The position numbers were made by a program, and so were the translations under genes. From assembly GCA_028712795.1 (NCBI GenBank), contig JAQTPT010000041.1:1-36470 (forward strand): a DNA stretch of 36,470 nt. Reading direction: 5' to 3'. The notes under the pieces are model-generated. The model searched no databases, was not told the origin of the DNA, and was given only the letters and a program-made list of their open reading frames with translations. This stretch comes from Methylococcales bacterium. Lineage in GTDB: Bacteria; Pseudomonadota; Gammaproteobacteria; Methylococcales; Methylomonadaceae. Positions 1-7,808 of this stretch are shown one piece after another. The stretch's first letter is position 1, and each line of letters starts with the position of its first letter.

Positions 1-252
1 CTTCTTCGTCATTTAAACTGACAACTATCTACATTTTTACCTATCAGGTTTAATACTCAAAGCAGCGTAAATTTGTTTTTGCCGCGCTTCCTATTGCGGG
101 CGTGCTTTTCCTGTACTGGTTCAGCCACTTCTCATTTGGACAGCATTCGCATTGCGTTAAACCAGCTGTATCAAACACGTCATTGAAAACTAAATTCAGC
201 AAACCAATCTTGACCCCGCTCCAAACCGATGGTGCGTTCCACATGCCCGGTG
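1..252. other. Upstream intergenic stretch, no recognised gene
   Basis: No recognisable gene is seen before the tetR promoter. A 76-codon open frame exists on the minus strand (50-280), but it resembles no family I know, has no clear ribosome binding site, and its 5' end runs through the tetR promoter region, so I do not call it. The stretch could hold decayed sequence from a gene lying to the left of the window. Confidence 0.4.
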
Positions 253-281
253 TTGCTATTTGAATATAATAGCTATACAAT
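253..281 (+). promoter_or_regulatory. Candidate sigma70 promoter of the tetR-efflux operon
   Basis: TTGCTA at 253-258 and TACAAT at 276-281 are separated by exactly 17 bases, a good match to sigma70 spacing. The predicted start point, near 288, falls inside the palindrome at 286-301, about 27 bases before the tetR start codon. A TATAAT at 265-270 is also present but lacks a matching -35 box. Confidence 0.5.
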
Positions 282-285
282 TGTT

Positions 286-301
286 TTAAACATCTGTTTA
301 A
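286..301. promoter_or_regulatory. Palindromic operator candidate for the TetR regulator
   Basis: TTAAACA-TC-TGTTTAA is a perfect inverted repeat of 7-bp arms with a 2-base spacer. It overlaps the predicted transcription start of tetR. Autoregulation through a palindrome at the start site is the usual arrangement for TetR-family repressors; binding by this protein is inferred from position only. Confidence 0.55.
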
Positions 302-314
302 TACTAGCGTTAGA

Positions 315-968
315 ATGACTCAACCAACTGCCATCGAACCTGCTTTTGACCGCCTGCTCCAGGTTGCCGTGGAGGTCTTTGCCGAATGCGGTTTTCGTGA
401 AGCCACCGTGCGTGAGATTTGCTCCAGGGCCAATGTTAACGTGGCATCGGTAAATTATTATTTCCGCAGCAAAGAGGCGCTATATGCCCAGGCATTGGCT
501 TTTGCCTTTCGGGAAGCCAATCGATTGTATCCGCAAGATGCAGCCTTCGATAAGAGTTTGCCACCAGAGCAGCGCCTGGCGTTATTTATCAAAAATTTTT
601 TATATAAATTACTGGATGACAGCCAGTTAGGACTGCATAGCAAATTGATCGCCCATGAAATTGCCGACCCCACTAAGGCATTGGACGAAATCATCGAAAC
701 AGCCATTGTTCCGCAATTCGCCTTGCTCGAAGAAATTATCCGGCAACTTCTTGGAAGCTCCCCAGATAACGTTACGGTGCAGCGTTGCCTGCTCAGCATT
801 TTTGGCCAATGCCTGATGTTTAAACACTCCCGCTCAATCATTGACCGCTTGTATCCTGAATTGATTGCTGATGAATCAGCCATACAAGCCAGCGCCGAAC
901 ATATAGCGCAGTTTTCATTAGCCGCCCTGACCCAATTCGCCCTGCAAAAAGTGAGGCCAACGCCATGA
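315..968 (+). CDS. TetR-family transcriptional regulator, CerR/CecR type
   Basis: This 217-residue protein is a probable ligand-responsive repressor of the efflux operon that follows. The N-terminal TetR DNA-binding domain covers about residues 10-60, with the typical recognition-helix segment NVNVASVNYYFRSKEALY. The C-terminal half resembles the CerR-type (DUF1956) ligand domain, including the FGQCLMFKHSR stretch and a following LYPE. The stop codon overlaps the permease start in an ATGA (965-968), so the two genes are translationally coupled. The ribosome binding site is weak, but the ATG at 315 lies just after a good promoter and palindrome. The E. coli relative CecR controls drug-sensitivity genes including an HlyD/ABC efflux set, which fits this context. 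The inducing molecule cannot be read from the sequence. Confidence 0.88.
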   Translation: MTQPTAIEPAFDRLLQVAVEVFAECGFREATVREICSRANVNVASVNYYFRSKEALYAQALAFAFREANRLYPQDAAFDKSLPPEQRLALFIKNFLYKLLDDSQLGLHSKLIAHEIADPTKALDEIIETAIVPQFALLEEIIRQLLGSSPDNVTVQRCLLSIFGQCLMFKHSRSIIDRLYPELIADESAIQASAEHIAQFSLAALTQFALQKVRPTP

Positions 969-2125
969 ATCACATTGCCTTAAAGATGCTGATGGGTGAT
1001 ACCGGCAAATATATCGGTATTATTATGGGGTTGACCTTCGCCTCGTTAATTATGACCCAACAACCCGCCATCTTTTTGGGAATCATGTCGCGCACTTACA
1101 GTTTTATTTCTGATGTCGGCTTGCCAGATATCTGGGTAATGGATCCGAAAGTGCAATTCGTCGATGACATTAAGCCCATGCAGGACACGGAACTTTACCG
1201 GGTGCGGGGCATTTCCGGCGTGGAATGGGCAATGCCGTTGTATAAAGGACTGCTGAAAGCGCGTCTTTTCGATGGCAGGTTTCAAACCTGCAATGTTGTG
1301 GGTCTGGACGATGCGACTTTAATCGGCGGCCCGCCAGTTATGCTGGAAGGAAAGCTTGATGATTTACGCCGAAGCGATGGGGTTATCGTCGATATTGACG
1401 GCGCCCTGGATAAACTGGGAAAACCTTCGTCGACACCCGGCGGCAAACCCACCCCCCTTAAAATAGGTGACAGTCTGGAGTTAAATGACCGCCGCGCGAT
1501 CGTCGTGGGTATTGCTAAAGTCACACGTACCTTTCAATCTCAACCTGTAATTTACACAACTTATTCCCGCGCCAAGAATTACGCGCCCCGCGAACGCAAA
1601 CTTTTGTCTTTTGTATTGGTTAAAGCAAAAAAAGGACAGAATCTTGCCGAACTGACCCGTCGCATCCGTGAAACAACGGGCTTGGCGGCTTATACGCAGG
1701 AAGAGTTTAAGACGCTCTCTTTCGAATATTTTATACACAACACAGGTATTCCGATTAATTTCGGTACTTCGGTACTTTTAGGCTTTATTGTCGGCGCCGC
1801 CATTGCCGGCCAGACTTTTTACAATTTCACACTGGGGAATCTGATGCAATTCGGCGTACTAAAAGCAATGGGTACCAGTAACTGGACCTTGCTACGCATG
1901 ATCTTATTACAGGCGGTTCTGGTCGGCAGCATCGGATATGGTTTAGGCGTTGGTTTGACGGCATTATTCGGTTTTGCCATGCGCCATACCATTCTGGCAT
2001 TCAGGTTTCCCTGGCAGCTGCTGCTGTTCAGCGGCGCGGGTGTCAGTCTGATTTGTGTCTTTGCCGCAGTGATCAGCATAGTCAAAGTGATTCGTTTGGA
2101 ACCTGCGATTGTTTTTAAAGGCTAA
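965..2125 (+). CDS. ABC transporter permease, FtsX/MacB-like (DevC type)
   Basis: This 386-residue inner-membrane subunit of a tripartite exporter has one membrane segment near residues 15-40 and a large periplasmic region (about 45-260). Three further membrane segments follow in the C-terminal FtsX domain (roughly 265-290, 305-340 and 350-378). The segment FGVLKAMGTSNWTLLRMIL is the characteristic FtsX/DevC coupling region. The start overlaps the tetR stop by four bases, and the ATPase gene begins four bases after this gene's stop, so it is part of one operon. DevC and MacB relatives work with an ATPase, an adaptor and a TolC-like pore, all encoded here. It could be called DevC or a generic ABC permease; the substrate is unknown. 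Confidence 0.87.
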   Translation: MNHIALKMLMGDTGKYIGIIMGLTFASLIMTQQPAIFLGIMSRTYSFISDVGLPDIWVMDPKVQFVDDIKPMQDTELYRVRGISGVEWAMPLYKGLLKARLFDGRFQTCNVVGLDDATLIGGPPVMLEGKLDDLRRSDGVIVDIDGALDKLGKPSSTPGGKPTPLKIGDSLELNDRRAIVVGIAKVTRTFQSQPVIYTTYSRAKNYAPRERKLLSFVLVKAKKGQNLAELTRRIRETTGLAAYTQEEFKTLSFEYFIHNTGIPINFGTSVLLGFIVGAAIAGQTFYNFTLGNLMQFGVLKAMGTSNWTLLRMILLQAVLVGSIGYGLGVGLTALFGFAMRHTILAFRFPWQLLLFSGAGVSLICVFAAVISIVKVIRLEPAIVFKG

Positions 2126-2128
2126 ACA

Positions 2129-2818
2129 ATGGATTTAGCCGTACGCTGCCAGAACTTGGTCAAAGTTTATGATACCGGCGGGCAAAAAGTAACCGCACTT
2201 AACGGCATCAATCTGGAAATTGCCGCGGGCGAACTGATGATGCTGGTCGGGCCATCCGGTTGCGGCAAGACCACCCTGATTTCTGTGATCGCGGGCATTC
2301 TGGATCAGGATGACGGGAATTGTGAAGTGTTTGGCGAGAATTTACTAAACATGCGTAGCAGGGACAAGTTAAATTTCAGGGCGCATAACATTGGGTTCGT
2401 ATTTCAGGCGTTTAACCTGTTGCCTTCCCTCAATGCCGCAGAAAATGTGTCGGTCCCCCTGATTATCAACGGCATGAAGCGCGTTGAAGCCGAGCGTAAG
2501 GCGATAACCCTGCTTGAGCATGTCGGTTTGGGGGAGCGTTGGAAGTCATTGCCCTCACAACTTTCCGGCGGACAGCAGCAACGCGTCGCCATTGCCCGTT
2601 CGTTGGTGCATAACCCGCGACTGATTGTTTGCGATGAACCCACCAGCGCACTGGATCATGAAACCGGACGCAATGTCATGGCCTTACTTAAAGACGTGGC
2701 CATGCATAAAGACCGCACGCTGGTGATTGTCACCCATGATGCGCGTATTTTTGACTTCGCCGACAGAATTGCAGAAATGGATGACGGGCATATTATGAAG
2801 GTCAAAGGTGCAAGGTGA
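2129..2818 (+). CDS. ABC transporter ATP-binding protein (DevA/LolD/MacB-like)
   Basis: This 229-residue cytoplasmic ATPase drives the permease encoded just upstream. Walker A GPSGCGKTT is at residues 41-49, the signature LSGGQQQR at 145-152, Walker B LIVCDEP at about 165-171, and the switch histidine lies in VTHD near residue 201. The FQAFNLLPSLNAAENV segment is typical of the LolD/MacB/DevA branch, which powers extrusion through mechanotransmission rather than import. The last three codons and the stop lie inside a heptamer-repeat hairpin (2804-2865), so the C-terminal tail KVKGAR is partly encoded by the repeat. All catalytic residues are present. Confidence 0.92.
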   Translation: MDLAVRCQNLVKVYDTGGQKVTALNGINLEIAAGELMMLVGPSGCGKTTLISVIAGILDQDDGNCEVFGENLLNMRSRDKLNFRAHNIGFVFQAFNLLPSLNAAENVSVPLIINGMKRVEAERKAITLLEHVGLGERWKSLPSQLSGGQQQRVAIARSLVHNPRLIVCDEPTSALDHETGRNVMALLKDVAMHKDRTLVIVTHDARIFDFADRIAEMDDGHIMKVKGAR

Positions 2819-2899
2819 AAGGTACAAGGGTGAATTATTTTCACCTCGTACCTTCCTGCACCTTTGGCATTGCACCTTGAACCTTTGGCATTGAACCTT
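2804..2899. repeat. Heptamer-period repeat forming a long hairpin
   Basis: The left arm (2804-2835) reads in 7-base steps CAAAGGT, GCAAGGT, GAAAGGT, ACAAGGG. The right arm (2839-2865) is its imperfect reverse complement, separated by a very short loop. Further reverse-strand heptamers (CCTTGAA, CCTTTGG, CATTGAA) continue to 2899. The repeat fills the whole gap between the ATPase stop and the adaptor start, leaving the adaptor without an obvious ribosome binding site. Confidence 0.85.
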
Positions 2900-2903
2900 A
2901 AAT

Positions 2904-3890
2904 ATGCAAACCAAATACACACTCCCCCTTTTAGCCGTCACCGGAATGTTGTTTGCCGTTTACACGGTCATCAACAGCAATAAACCGACACCGGTTGCAA
3001 TAGCCGTCACAGAACCCGCTTCCGCACCGTTCAAAGCGTTTATTGCAGGCGCAGGAATTATCGAAGCGCAAAGCCGGAATATCGCCATCGGAACACCCTT
3101 GCCTGGAATCGTCAAGGCAGTAGCGGTTAAGGTTGGCGATCAGGTCAAGATAGATGCTCCACTTTTTTATCTGGATGACCGCGATACGCGTGCGACCTTG
3201 GCCATCAAACTGGCTGACCTCGCCAAAGCAAAGGCGGATGTAAGTGCCGCGAAAGCCACTTTCACCGACGCCAAATCACTCAATGATTTGGCTGAAGCGG
3301 TAACGGACCGGCGGGCCATCAGTGCCGAAGAACTGCTTAGACGACACAACGCCATGCTCATCGCCAAAGCCAGACTGGAAAGCACGCAAGCTATAGTGCA
3401 ACAGGCTGAAGCTGCTGTGGCCGATACTCAAACTACGTTAAGCCGGCTTGTCGTCCGTGCTCCAGTAGAGGGCGAAGTGTTACAAGTTAACATCCGGCCC
3501 GGCGAATTCGCTCAGGCAGGATCTTTAAATACTCCCCTGCTGGTGCTGGGCAATCTGGATCAGCTGCATGTGCGGGTTGACATAGACGAGAATGACGCCT
3601 GGCGGTTCAATAAAAACAGTAAAGCGGTAGCTTTTCTACGCGGTAATCGACAATTCAAAGTCGACCTGAGCCTGGCTTATGTAGAACCTTATGTCGTACC
3701 TAAAACATCCCTGACCGGCGACAGCAATGAACGGGTAGACACGCGGGTATTGCAAGTGCTCTACCGCTTTGACCGAAAGCAACTACCCCTCTATGTAGGT
3801 CAGCAGATGGACGTCTTCATTGAGGCTCAGGATTACGCCCCCGACCAGGATTCGGAAAATCACCCGGATGCTAAAGGTTCCTCATCATGA
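2904..3890 (+). CDS. HlyD-family periplasmic adaptor (membrane fusion protein)
   Basis: This 328-residue adaptor links the ABC permease to the outer-membrane pore. An N-terminal anchor (about residues 5-22) is followed by a first lipoyl half-motif near residues 65-90 (PGIVKAVAVKVGDQVKIDAP). Next come an alpha-helical hairpin rich in Ala, Lys and Glu (about 90-180), the second lipoyl half (VRAPVEGEVLQVNIRPGEFA) and a beta-barrel domain. The DevB/HlyD-like architecture agrees with the DevC-like permease. The start at 2904 directly follows the heptamer repeat and lacks a clear Shine-Dalgarno sequence. The stop overlaps the next start in ATGA (3887-3890). Confidence 0.88.
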   Translation: MQTKYTLPLLAVTGMLFAVYTVINSNKPTPVAIAVTEPASAPFKAFIAGAGIIEAQSRNIAIGTPLPGIVKAVAVKVGDQVKIDAPLFYLDDRDTRATLAIKLADLAKAKADVSAAKATFTDAKSLNDLAEAVTDRRAISAEELLRRHNAMLIAKARLESTQAIVQQAEAAVADTQTTLSRLVVRAPVEGEVLQVNIRPGEFAQAGSLNTPLLVLGNLDQLHVRVDIDENDAWRFNKNSKAVAFLRGNRQFKVDLSLAYVEPYVVPKTSLTGDSNERVDTRVLQVLYRFDRKQLPLYVGQQMDVFIEAQDYAPDQDSENHPDAKGSSS

Positions 3891-5428
3891 TCCGCCTCTC
3901 CATCGGACTCTGCATAACCCTGTTGGTGTCCGCCTGCACTGTGGGGCCTGACTACAAGCGCCCCATGGTGTCAGCCCCCAAACAATGGACCGAGGCAACA
4001 AAGGACGAGCAAACTGGATTGCCCCTGCCCCGTTCTTCCGGGACGCAACCGGATCAATGGTGGAAAACCTTCAATGATCCGATACTCAACCAACTTATCA
4101 CCGATGCCATCGCGGCCAATCTGGATTTAAAGCAAGCTTTGGTTCGGGTTAAAGATGCCCGCGCCCAACGTTGGGTAACCATTGCCGCCGGTTTACCCAG
4201 TGTAAGCGGACAAAACAACGTAACCCGCCGCTTTAACAACATAACCTCAACCTCAACTTCAACATCCCCAGCGGGAGGCGCGTCCTCTGGGAGTAGCGGC
4301 TTTGGTATCGGCAATCAGCTCATCAATATTTTTCAACTGGGCTTTAGCGCACAATGGGAACTGGATCTTTTTGGTGGCGAAAGACGCGCAATAGAAGCCG
4401 CTGATGCAAACGTCGACAGCGAAATAGAAAACAGTCGAATTGCGCTGGTTACCCTGTTGAGTGAAGTCGCCAGCAACTACATTGCGCTGCGCGCCAATCA
4501 ACAACTGATTACTATAACGCGTGAAAACCTATATTCTCAACAGGAAACTGTCAAGCTCACTCAAATCCGCCAACAAGCCGGCTTCTCAAGCATGCTGGAA
4601 GTGGCGCAGGCACAATCACAGGCCGCCGCAACAGAAGCATTTTTACCGGTCTATGAAACGGCCGCCAAGCAGGCAATCCACGCAATCAGTGTATTACTTT
4701 GCCGTGATCCCGGCGCGTTGGTCCCACGACTGGCCCCATCAGGCACAATACCCGCTATTGCAAGCACCGTAATACCTGAACTCCCTTCCGAACTATTGTT
4801 ACGGCGGCCCGATATCCGTCATGCCGAACGACAAATTGCAGCAGCAAACGCCAATGTGGGTGTTGCGACTGCCGAGCTCTACCCGAGAGTCAATCTGTCT
4901 GCGTTCCTGGGCCTGCAAAATACCCAGATAAAGGACTTCACCCCCGTCGGTAAGTCATGGTCCACTGCATCGTCGTTAACCTTACCCATCTTTAATTGGG
5001 GGCGAATTAAAGCCAACATCAAAAGCAAAAAAGCGCAATTTGAGCTGGCGTTTCTAACTTATCAGTCCACCGTTTTAACCGCTTTTAAAGAAGTGGAAGA
5101 TACACTTGTCGCCTACAGCCAAGAACAGCAACGATATAAATCACTTGCCCAAGCCGTTGAAGCAAGCCAACTGGCAGTTCAGATGGCCGATGAACGCTAT
5201 CATAAGGGTTTAACGATGTTTCTCGATGTACTCCAAACTCAGCAAACGCTTTATCAAACGCAACGCGATTTAGTCGATAGTGAAGTCAAGCTTTCAACCG
5301 ATCTGGTGGCGCTATATAAAGCTTTAGGTGGCGGCTGGCAAACCGAGCCCATCGTCAGTGATGAGGTTCAGTTAAAACAACAGCCAGGTTTGTGGTTCGA
5401 CCGGTTCGACACGCATGTGAAAAAGTGA
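3887..5428 (+). CDS. Outer-membrane efflux lipoprotein, NodT/OprM family
   Basis: This 513-residue TolC-like outer-membrane channel completes the exporter. The signal peptide ends in a lipobox VSAC, with the lipidated cysteine at residue 17. The following TVGPDYKRP is the classic start of mature NodT/OprM proteins. Two OEP domains are visible as the repeated helical halves, with RRPDIRHAERQIAAANANVG at the beginning of the second. A low-complexity Ser/Thr/Gly linker lies near residues 120-145. It is coupled to the adaptor by a four-base overlap. No partner pump of RND type is nearby, so it probably serves the ABC exporter of this operon. Confidence 0.92.
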   Translation: MIRLSIGLCITLLVSACTVGPDYKRPMVSAPKQWTEATKDEQTGLPLPRSSGTQPDQWWKTFNDPILNQLITDAIAANLDLKQALVRVKDARAQRWVTIAAGLPSVSGQNNVTRRFNNITSTSTSTSPAGGASSGSSGFGIGNQLINIFQLGFSAQWELDLFGGERRAIEAADANVDSEIENSRIALVTLLSEVASNYIALRANQQLITITRENLYSQQETVKLTQIRQQAGFSSMLEVAQAQSQAAATEAFLPVYETAAKQAIHAISVLLCRDPGALVPRLAPSGTIPAIASTVIPELPSELLLRRPDIRHAERQIAAANANVGVATAELYPRVNLSAFLGLQNTQIKDFTPVGKSWSTASSLTLPIFNWGRIKANIKSKKAQFELAFLTYQSTVLTAFKEVEDTLVAYSQEQQRYKSLAQAVEASQLAVQMADERYHKGLTMFLDVLQTQQTLYQTQRDLVDSEVKLSTDLVALYKALGGGWQTEPIVSDEVQLKQQPGLWFDRFDTHVKK

Positions 5429-5772
5429 CCGCAGAAAAAGGGACGCGCTTCGTACCCTACGATAAATTGAAAAAACCGTGAACTTGGCCATTTTATTTGT
5501 AGGCCGGTATTCCGGGATTGCAGGAAACCAGCGCAAAGGAATGTGTTCATAGCTTGCCCTCCATGGCTACTGGATCTCGCCAATCCCTGACGGGATGACG
5601 CCGCATTTCATGACCTGATCGCAATGACCCTACGCCTGCTGATATAGCTTTGATATAATCACACCCATTCCTTAGTATTCAAGCTTCTACAAAAGCTTTA
5701 TCATATGCCCGGCAGGTCCTTCGTCAAACGATGGCAAAACAGTAAACCTTAACAGACAATAATCCTTGCAAC
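5429..5772. other. Intergenic region between the efflux operon and mtgA
   Basis: No gene is seen. A small hairpin ATCCC-TGAC-GGGAT (5583-5596) lies in a segment resembling the decayed extragenic palindromes common in such genomes. A TATAAT at 5654-5659 could be the -10 box for mtgA, but no convincing -35 box accompanies it. No strong terminator is visible after the efflux operon. Confidence 0.4.
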
Positions 5773-6510
5773 TTGGCAAAAAAATCCCGTCACAAACAAA
5801 CCAGTGAAACCAGTCAAGCCCAGTCATTATCACTACGTGTAATACTGCGAAAAACTTTACTTTTCTTTGTCGCCAGTTCCGTGATTGCGGTCGTCTTACT
5901 GCGTTTTCTGCCAGTTCCAACCACGGCTTTCATGGTTTACCGGCATTATGAAGATTTATTTGACGACCACTCGTTCGAGCCCATCCAATACCACTGGGTC
6001 AGTGCAAAAAACATTTCCCCCAATGCTTCGGCAGCGGTTATTGCCTCAGAAGACCAACAGTTCTACCAACACTTCGGTTTTGATTTACAAGCCATACGCT
6101 CAGCCATCAGCGCTTACGTCAATGGCGGACGACGGCTCAGAGGAGCCAGCACCATTACTCAACAAGTCGCCAAAAATCTATTTCTAACTCCGTCGAAAAG
6201 TTTTATCCGTAAAGGGTTGGAAGTCTGGTTTACGCTACTGATTGAAATCGTATGGAGTAAAGAACGGATATTGGTGGTGTATCTGAATATAGCTGAATTT
6301 GGCGAGCATTTATTTGGTATAGAGGCCGCAAGCCAGCACTATTTTGGCATCCCCGCAAAAAAACTCAGCCGCCCTCAAGCGGCCATGCTAGCGGCTACTT
6401 TACCCAATCCGCTCCGCCTGAAAGCAGCGAGACCCTCGAATTATGTCATTAGAAGGCAAAACTGGATACTCAGGCAAATGCGCAACTTAGGTGATCCTGT
6501 TAGCAGCTAG
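5773..6510 (+). CDS. mtgA: Monofunctional peptidoglycan transglycosylase
   Basis: This 245-residue membrane-anchored glycosyltransferase of family GT51 polymerises lipid II into glycan strands in the periplasm. A membrane segment lies at about residues 28-48. The catalytic motif ASEDQQFYQHFGFD has the active-site Glu at residue 93. RGASTITQQVAKNLFL, the substrate-binding motif with QQ, follows, and further conserved motifs include KERILVVYLNIAEFG and AAMLAATLPNP. There is no transpeptidase domain, so it is the monofunctional type, and the length matches E. coli MtgA (242). The start is TTG at 5773; no upstream in-frame ATG gives a better fit, and the basic N-terminal tail before the membrane helix is as expected. 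Confidence 0.93.
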   Translation: MAKKSRHKQTSETSQAQSLSLRVILRKTLLFFVASSVIAVVLLRFLPVPTTAFMVYRHYEDLFDDHSFEPIQYHWVSAKNISPNASAAVIASEDQQFYQHFGFDLQAIRSAISAYVNGGRRLRGASTITQQVAKNLFLTPSKSFIRKGLEVWFTLLIEIVWSKERILVVYLNIAEFGEHLFGIEAASQHYFGIPAKKLSRPQAAMLAATLPNPLRLKAARPSNYVIRRQNWILRQMRNLGDPVSS

Positions 6511-6605
6511 GAGGCTCGCCGCCTTGGCTTCAAGCACTTAGCTACTACCTTCAGTGGAAGAATGTGTTAACCTAGGCATTAAATATTCTCGTAATTGGCT
6601 TACTC
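6511..6605. other. Short intergenic stretch after mtgA
   Basis: Nothing recognisable is seen between the mtgA stop and the palindromic element starting at 6606; no U-tract terminator is evident. Confidence 0.3.
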
Positions 6606-6851
6606 AGGCGATTTCCGGTGAAGAATATACCCAACTTGCTGGTTTGTTTTGCCCACTTTCTGCGTTGTAAAAAGGGTTTCATAACCTGCTATGCGGCCTC
6701 TTTACGGCCCGGCAATTGCTCCAACCTCCTGCATAATCCACATGGATGTGGCGAATGCAGATATTGCAGGAGCAAATATCTGTCCATGCAATCATTGAAA
6801 ATGAACAAAAATCCTGCACAATTTGGATATATTCACTCTTGGAAATCGCCT
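6606..6851. mobile_element. MITE-like palindromic element, copy 1 (long form)
   Basis: This 246-bp element is bounded by the inverted repeat AGGCGATTTCC / GGAAATCGCCT. Its outer parts match the reverse complement of the element at 17908-18067 over most of their length. The centre is different and longer, and itself forms a hairpin: CTCCTGCA and TGCAGGAG flank an inner CCACATGGATGTGG palindrome. No transposase is encoded; open frames within it are not credible genes. It ends 64 bp before the ATG of the membrane protein at 6916. No obvious target duplication is seen. Confidence 0.8.
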
Positions 6852-6904
6852 TAAAACTTTGTGTTTGCGCCTTTTTTTAATATATTATCTATTATCAAAT
6901 TTTT

Positions 6905-6912
6905 GGGAGGGG
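6905..6912 (+). promoter_or_regulatory. Ribosome binding site that fixes the start at 6916
   Basis: The purine-rich GGGAGGGG ends three bases before ATG 6916. A longer in-frame reading beginning at 6823 would start inside the repeat element and has no such signal. Confidence 0.7.
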
Positions 6913-6915
6913 ACT

Positions 6916-7644
6916 ATGTGTTTTAGTGCTGATATGTCGCTGGGGCTGGGCATAGTAGGGATCGCGGCTTCAGGTGTCACTTTTCTTGATAAGACCGAAA
7001 CTTTTTGGGTGCGGGCCGCAAGGGCATACGCTATTTTTCATTTCTCATTGATGGAATTCATTCAATATTTCGCCTATCCGGTTGCCGATCAATGTGGTTA
7101 TGGCGCAAATTTTTATTTAAGCGAGTTATCCACTTATCACATCGCCATGCAAGCATTTGCGATTATGCCGGCGCTGGCGACCTACTCCTCTGACAAATCC
7201 GCGCTCAAACATGCCACGATTATAGGCGCGACCTTAAGCTTTTTATTTCTGATCTGTTCTTTTCTGCCTGATAGCTGGCAAATTTTCGATGCGAGGCCTA
7301 ATTTCATTGGCTATATGGTTTCCTGTTTGTTCATGGGCAAATATCATATCGGCTATCACATTTCGAGCGCATTCGGAACCTTTGTCACCCATGGCTCACT
7401 GTTTGCACTGGCTTTAAGTGGTTTTCTCTGGAAAAACAACTGGAAAATTTCCAGTTACCATTTAATGATGGCGATCATGACCTTATTTATGCCGCAATGG
7501 GTTTTGGGCGTTTCAACAGGAGAAGCCGCCGCCATTTACTGTTTTTATTCGATCCCTATCACTATCAGTTTTATGCCGTATTTTAAACATTTTTTCACAG
7601 TACAGAACTATGCAAACAATCCCGATTTCTCCCTTAAAAGTTGA
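6916..7644 (+). CDS. Multi-pass membrane protein, possibly DUF5765 family
   Basis: This is a 242-residue hydrophobic protein starting MCFSADMSLGLG, after a strong ribosome binding site. About seven membrane segments can be seen, with conserved-looking polar residues in or near helices (ARAYAIFHFSLMEFIQYF, HIGYHISSAFGTFVTHGS). The MCFSA start and the FHFSLMEFIQ segment resemble small bacterial membrane proteins of unknown function annotated as DUF5765; this assignment is from memory and only moderately certain. No signal peptide or enzymatic motif is evident. Its neighbours are unrelated and it appears to be a single-gene transcript, possibly with a promoter contributed by the upstream repeat element. 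Confidence 0.72.
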   Translation: MCFSADMSLGLGIVGIAASGVTFLDKTETFWVRAARAYAIFHFSLMEFIQYFAYPVADQCGYGANFYLSELSTYHIAMQAFAIMPALATYSSDKSALKHATIIGATLSFLFLICSFLPDSWQIFDARPNFIGYMVSCLFMGKYHIGYHISSAFGTFVTHGSLFALALSGFLWKNNWKISSYHLMMAIMTLFMPQWVLGVSTGEAAAIYCFYSIPITISFMPYFKHFFTVQNYANNPDFSLKS

Positions 7645-7808
7645 CTATCGCTTATTGTCGCATTAAACCCTTAACATCTTGAACCTGCCCTGATTTTAAT
7701 CGTCTCATCCAGTGGGAAAAGTTTTTGAATATTTAAAGATTTCCTTAACTCCAGGCTAAAAGCCAACGGAGAAAGGGTTGATACAATTTATCCGAAGAGA
7801 AGGCAGCC

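Noticed and set aside
458..973. 171-codon frame opposite tetR
   Set aside because: It is a shadow of the well-supported tetR gene, with no recognisable domain.
6618..6854. 78-codon frame after mtgA
   Set aside because: It lies almost entirely within the palindromic repeat element and does not correspond to a conserved protein.
6823..6915. Longer N-terminus for the membrane protein at 6916
   Set aside because: The extension begins within the repeat element and lacks a ribosome binding site, whereas ATG 6916 has a strong one.
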